Assembly: GCA_963825625.1 (NCBI GenBank)
Contig: CAWGUF010000002.1
Coordinates: forward strand, 1-64,000
Direction: 5' to 3'
DNA from: CAMDPA01 sp963825625
GTDB lineage: Bacteria > Pseudomonadota > Alphaproteobacteria > Rhizobiales > Hyphomicrobiaceae
DNA: 64,000 nucleotides
The position numbers and the translations under genes are program-made. This document shows, in pieces, positions 61,584 through 64,000 of this stretch. Under the pieces are notes generated by a model, which was not told the origin of the DNA, searched no databases, and worked only from the letters and a program-made list of their open reading frames with translations. The stretch's first letter is position 1; each line of letters starts with the position of its first letter.

Positions 61584-61893
61584 GTTTCTCCCGCTGCCAC
61601 GCAGACGAATCAAACTTTGCTGCGCGCTCGACTGTCCTGCATCGCATCGGCGATGCCAAGAGGGCATCGTGTAAAACGAGCCGCCTCTCCCGGGCCCGCG
61701 ATCAGCTGCGCCCACGAAATGCCGGCCGAGCTTGCAGCCGACCTGCAACAGAAGTAGTCATGCGGAGGATGAACACGCACGAGCCAACGCCCTGATCGAC
61801 CGGAGATGTGGCAGCGGGCACCATGTCCCGGCACCGAACAACCGAAGGCCGCATCGCCGCACCTCGACAACCGACTTGCTCAGGGAGACCCTA
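61584..61893. other. divergent intergenic region, TIR gene / binding-protein gene
   Basis: About 310 bases between divergent starts. It contains a 7-bp hairpin CGATGCC-AAGAG-GGCATCG at 61651-61669, about 70 bases before the TIR start. I could not identify promoters with confidence. Confidence 0.4.
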
Positions 61894-62949
61894 ATGTCAC
61901 GAACCGAAACAACCTGGCAGCCAGGCAAATGGCTCGCCGTAAAGCTAGCCGCAGCAACGCTGCTGACAGCAACAGGCAGTACGTTGGCGTTCGCCCAATC
62001 CCCCGCCGAGTTCTACAAAGGCAAGACCGTCAACGTCTATGTCGGCGTCTCGGCCGGCGGCCTCTACTCGTCTTTCGCGATGACACTCGTCAGACATATG
62101 CCTAGGCACATGCCGGGCAATCCGACGATGGTCGTCCAGCACATGCCGGGCGCCGGCGGATCCAGGGCTGTCGCCTACGTCTACAATGTCGCGCCAAAAG
62201 ATGGCACGGCCGTCATTACACCGAACTCCGGCGTAGCACTTCGGGTGCTGCTTGGCATCGACAAGCCGATCTATGACCCAGCCAAATTCACCTGGCTCGG
62301 TGGCTGGGGCGAAGCCGTCAGCGTGCTCTCGCTGCGCAAGGATATCGCACCGGTTACCAAGCTTCTGGACGCCCGCAACAAGGAAGTGATTCTGGGTGCG
62401 ATTGGCAAATCCTCCCACCCCTATCTCGTGCCGGCGATGATCAACAATACGCTTGGCACAAAGTTCAGGATCATAACGGGCTACCGCGGCGGCGCCCCCA
62501 TTCGCCTGGCTATCGAGAAAGGTGAGATTCAGGGCTGGAGCGGCCAATGGGAGGGCTGGAAGATCGGCAAACCCGACTGGGTGCGTGACGACAAGCTCGT
62601 GCATCTGGTGCAACTCTCCAGCAAGCCGGCAACTGACCTCAAGCACGTGCCCCTGCTCACCTCCTTTGCCACCACCCCCGAGCAGCGCAAGATGTTCGGG
62701 ATCGTACAAAGCGGCGTCTCTGACCGCGCGATGGCGGTTGCGCCGGGCATTCCGGCAGACCGCGTTGCCGCGCTTCGCGACGCGTTTCATAAGACGCTGC
62801 GCGATCCGGAATTCGTGAAGGATGCCGCAAAGCTGAAGTTCGAGATCGACCCCATTCCCGGCGAGGAAATCCAGAAATTCGTCGCCGAGGTGATGGCCTC
62901 GACGAAGGAGGAAGTCGCCAAAATGAAGGCCGCGATGGGCTTGGAATAA
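61894..62949 (+). CDS. tripartite tricarboxylate transporter-type solute-binding protein
   Basis: A 351-residue periplasmic binding protein of the Bug/TctC group: signal peptide (LAAATLLTATGSTLAFA), FYKGKTVNVYVGVSAGGLYS, VVQHMPGAGGSRAVAYVYN, PKDGTAVITPNSGVALR, KFRIITGYRGGAPIRLAIEKG and a C-terminal helical lid (FVAEVMASTKEEVAKMKAAM). It should capture a carboxylate outside the membrane; no TctA/TctB membrane genes are in the window, as is common for Bug proteins. The ATG at 61894 has AGGGAGACC upstream. Confidence 0.88.
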   Translation: MSRTETTWQPGKWLAVKLAAATLLTATGSTLAFAQSPAEFYKGKTVNVYVGVSAGGLYSSFAMTLVRHMPRHMPGNPTMVVQHMPGAGGSRAVAYVYNVAPKDGTAVITPNSGVALRVLLGIDKPIYDPAKFTWLGGWGEAVSVLSLRKDIAPVTKLLDARNKEVILGAIGKSSHPYLVPAMINNTLGTKFRIITGYRGGAPIRLAIEKGEIQGWSGQWEGWKIGKPDWVRDDKLVHLVQLSSKPATDLKHVPLLTSFATTPEQRKMFGIVQSGVSDRAMAVAPGIPADRVAALRDAFHKTLRDPEFVKDAAKLKFEIDPIPGEEIQKFVAEVMASTKEEVAKMKAAMGLE

Positions 62950-63060
62950 ACCACCACGCTGCCTCGACTTCCGTATCGACTTCTCAGCGCCGCCGGCTAT
63001 CATCCACCGGCGGCGATCTTGTCTGGCCGCTCTATGCAGCGTCTTGAGCGGGTGCAAACG

Positions 63061-64000
63061 ATGGAACGGCAGGTATACCTGAACGGTCGCTTCGTGCCGG
63101 AAAGCCAGGCGAGCGTCTCGGTTTTCGATCGCGGGTTTACCTCCGGCGACGGCATCTACGAGGCGACGCGCACATTCGGGCACAAACTGTTCCGGCTGCC
63201 CGAGCACATCAGGCGGCTCTACAATTCGCTGCGCTACGTCCGCATCGACTGCGGTATCACGCCAGACGAGATGCAGCGCATCAGCACCGAGTTGGTGAGC
63301 CGCAATCTGCCGCTACTGGATACCGACGACGAATATACCCTCTGGCACGTCATCTCCCGTGGCGTGCGGCTGCCGGGCAGCAGCAATCTGGTTGGCCCTA
63401 CTGTCTGCATGTTCACGATGCCGGTCGACTTCGCACGCTACGCCCGCAGCTACCTTGACGGCGCCGTGCTCGTCACGCCCTCCACACGGCGCACCCCACC
63501 ACAATCGCTGGACCCCAAGGCCAAGATCACCAACAAGATGAATCACAACATCGCGTTGTTCGAGGCGCAGCAGGTCGACCCCAACGCCATTCCGCTGATG
63601 CTCGATCTTGACGGAAACCTGACTGAGACCGACACGACAAACGTATTCTTCGTCAAGGACGGCAAGCTGTGCACGCCCGCCGCCCGCACCGTGCTTGGCG
63701 GCATAACGCGTGATGCTCTGCTGGAAATCGCAGAACAACTGGGTATCGAGGTGGTGGAAGGACAATTCACGCCGTTCGATATATATGCCGCGGACGAGGC
63801 GTTCCTGTCCGGCACCAGCGGCTCGATCGCTCCCGTCGCCTCACTCAACGGCCAACGCTTCAGCATCGGCCCACCAGGCCCCATGACACTACGCTTGATG
63901 ACCGCGTGGAACGAGTTGATCGGCCTGGACTACGTTGCACAAGCTCTGCGCCACCTCTCCGACAACGAAGCCAAAGACTTGCTCGACCGCTGGGAAAAGA
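63061..64000 (+). CDS. class IV aminotransferase (branched-chain/D-amino-acid type), runs off the end
   Basis: At least 313 residues of a fold-type IV PLP aminotransferase, open at the window end. Marks: VYLNGRFVPESQASVSVFDR, GFTSGDGIYEATRTFG, FRLPEHIRRLYNSLRYVRID, the PLP lysine region KAKITNKMNHNIAL, LDLDGNLTETDTTNVFFVKD, TVLGGITRDALLEIAEQLG and DEAFLSGTSGSIAPVASLNG. This group includes IlvE, D-alanine aminotransferase and aminodeoxychorismate lyase; the exact member cannot be told. Start ATG 63061 with GAGCGGG upstream; another in-frame ATG lies at 63034. The end is beyond base 64000. Confidence 0.88.
   Translation, partial: MERQVYLNGRFVPESQASVSVFDRGFTSGDGIYEATRTFGHKLFRLPEHIRRLYNSLRYVRIDCGITPDEMQRISTELVSRNLPLLDTDDEYTLWHVISRGVRLPGSSNLVGPTVCMFTMPVDFARYARSYLDGAVLVTPSTRRTPPQSLDPKAKITNKMNHNIALFEAQQVDPNAIPLMLDLDGNLTETDTTNVFFVKDGKLCTPAARTVLGGITRDALLEIAEQLGIEVVEGQFTPFDIYAADEAFLSGTSGSIAPVASLNGQRFSIGPPGPMTLRLMTAWNELIGLDYVAQALRHLSDNEAKDLLDRWEK

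Noticed and set aside
1..64000. CRISPR array, rRNA genes
   Set aside because: No regularly spaced direct repeats and no rRNA-like conserved blocks were seen on either strand.

Overview
The window reads as DNA of a GC-rich alphaproteobacterium, most likely of the order Hyphomicrobiales. This rests on gene content: an RpoE-ChrR sigma/anti-sigma pair with its usual satellite genes, a trpG-trpD-trpC-moaC-moeA order, a bioB-F-D-A cluster, DUF992, DUF1499 and DUF2946 proteins, and dense GC-rich coding from about 25.7 kb to the end. The first ~910 bases are different: AT-rich, with a MITE-like repeat and a broken penicillin-binding protein gene of another coding style. They look like an acquired fragment or an assembly join.

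Layout. 1-8.3 kb is accessory DNA: the foreign edge, a class II glutamine amidotransferase, a LOG-family protein, an IS21 element with a frameshifted istA, and an IS110-type transposase. 8.3-24.5 kb is a photo-oxidative stress island. It holds rpoE-chrR, two fasciclin proteins, DUF2878, an NmrA-like reductase, SOUL, DUF1499, an operon DUF3429 / photolyase remnant / DUF2256 / Fe-S photolyase fused to DUF3253 / DUF4174, an SDR joined in frame to DUF393, Dps, a short LOV photoreceptor and DUF992. It is cut by IS debris (a truncated tyrosine recombinase and a truncated IS1380 transposase). Seven well-fitting copies of one promoter pattern, TGATC(C/T), 18 bases, then TT, sit before rpoE and six other transcription units of the island. 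An eighth, weaker copy lies before DUF992. This is the most coherent system in the window: blue-light sensing, sigma-factor release, and repair or detoxification genes under one predicted regulon.

25.4-36.1 kb holds tryptophan, molybdopterin and biotin genes. A formylglycine-generating-enzyme-like gene and tandem copies of a ~170-base twin-hairpin repeat interrupt the trp genes. Seven biosynthetic genes here (trpD, trpC, moaC, bioA, bioD, bioF, bioB) carry frameshifts inside otherwise well conserved sequence. Either this stretch was poorly sequenced or it is newly decaying.

36.2-64 kb is ordinary dense chromosome: benE, rhodanese, chorismate mutase, prfC, pirin, DUF2946 and PCuAC copper genes, an EutA-like reactivase with a His-rich N-terminus, MFS, amidase, dusA (with an 8-codon duplication in its FMN motif), ychF, ccmB, hemB, an FAD oxidase, an isolated nuoF and a YgiQ radical SAM protein. 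A fourth, sequence-divergent but architecturally identical twin-hairpin element follows. Then come a TIR-domain protein with an uncharacterised N-terminal domain (a possible defence NADase), a TTT-type binding protein and a class IV aminotransferase that runs off the end.

I saw no rRNA, no convincing tRNA and no CRISPR array. All family assignments are from reading motifs; no database search was run.
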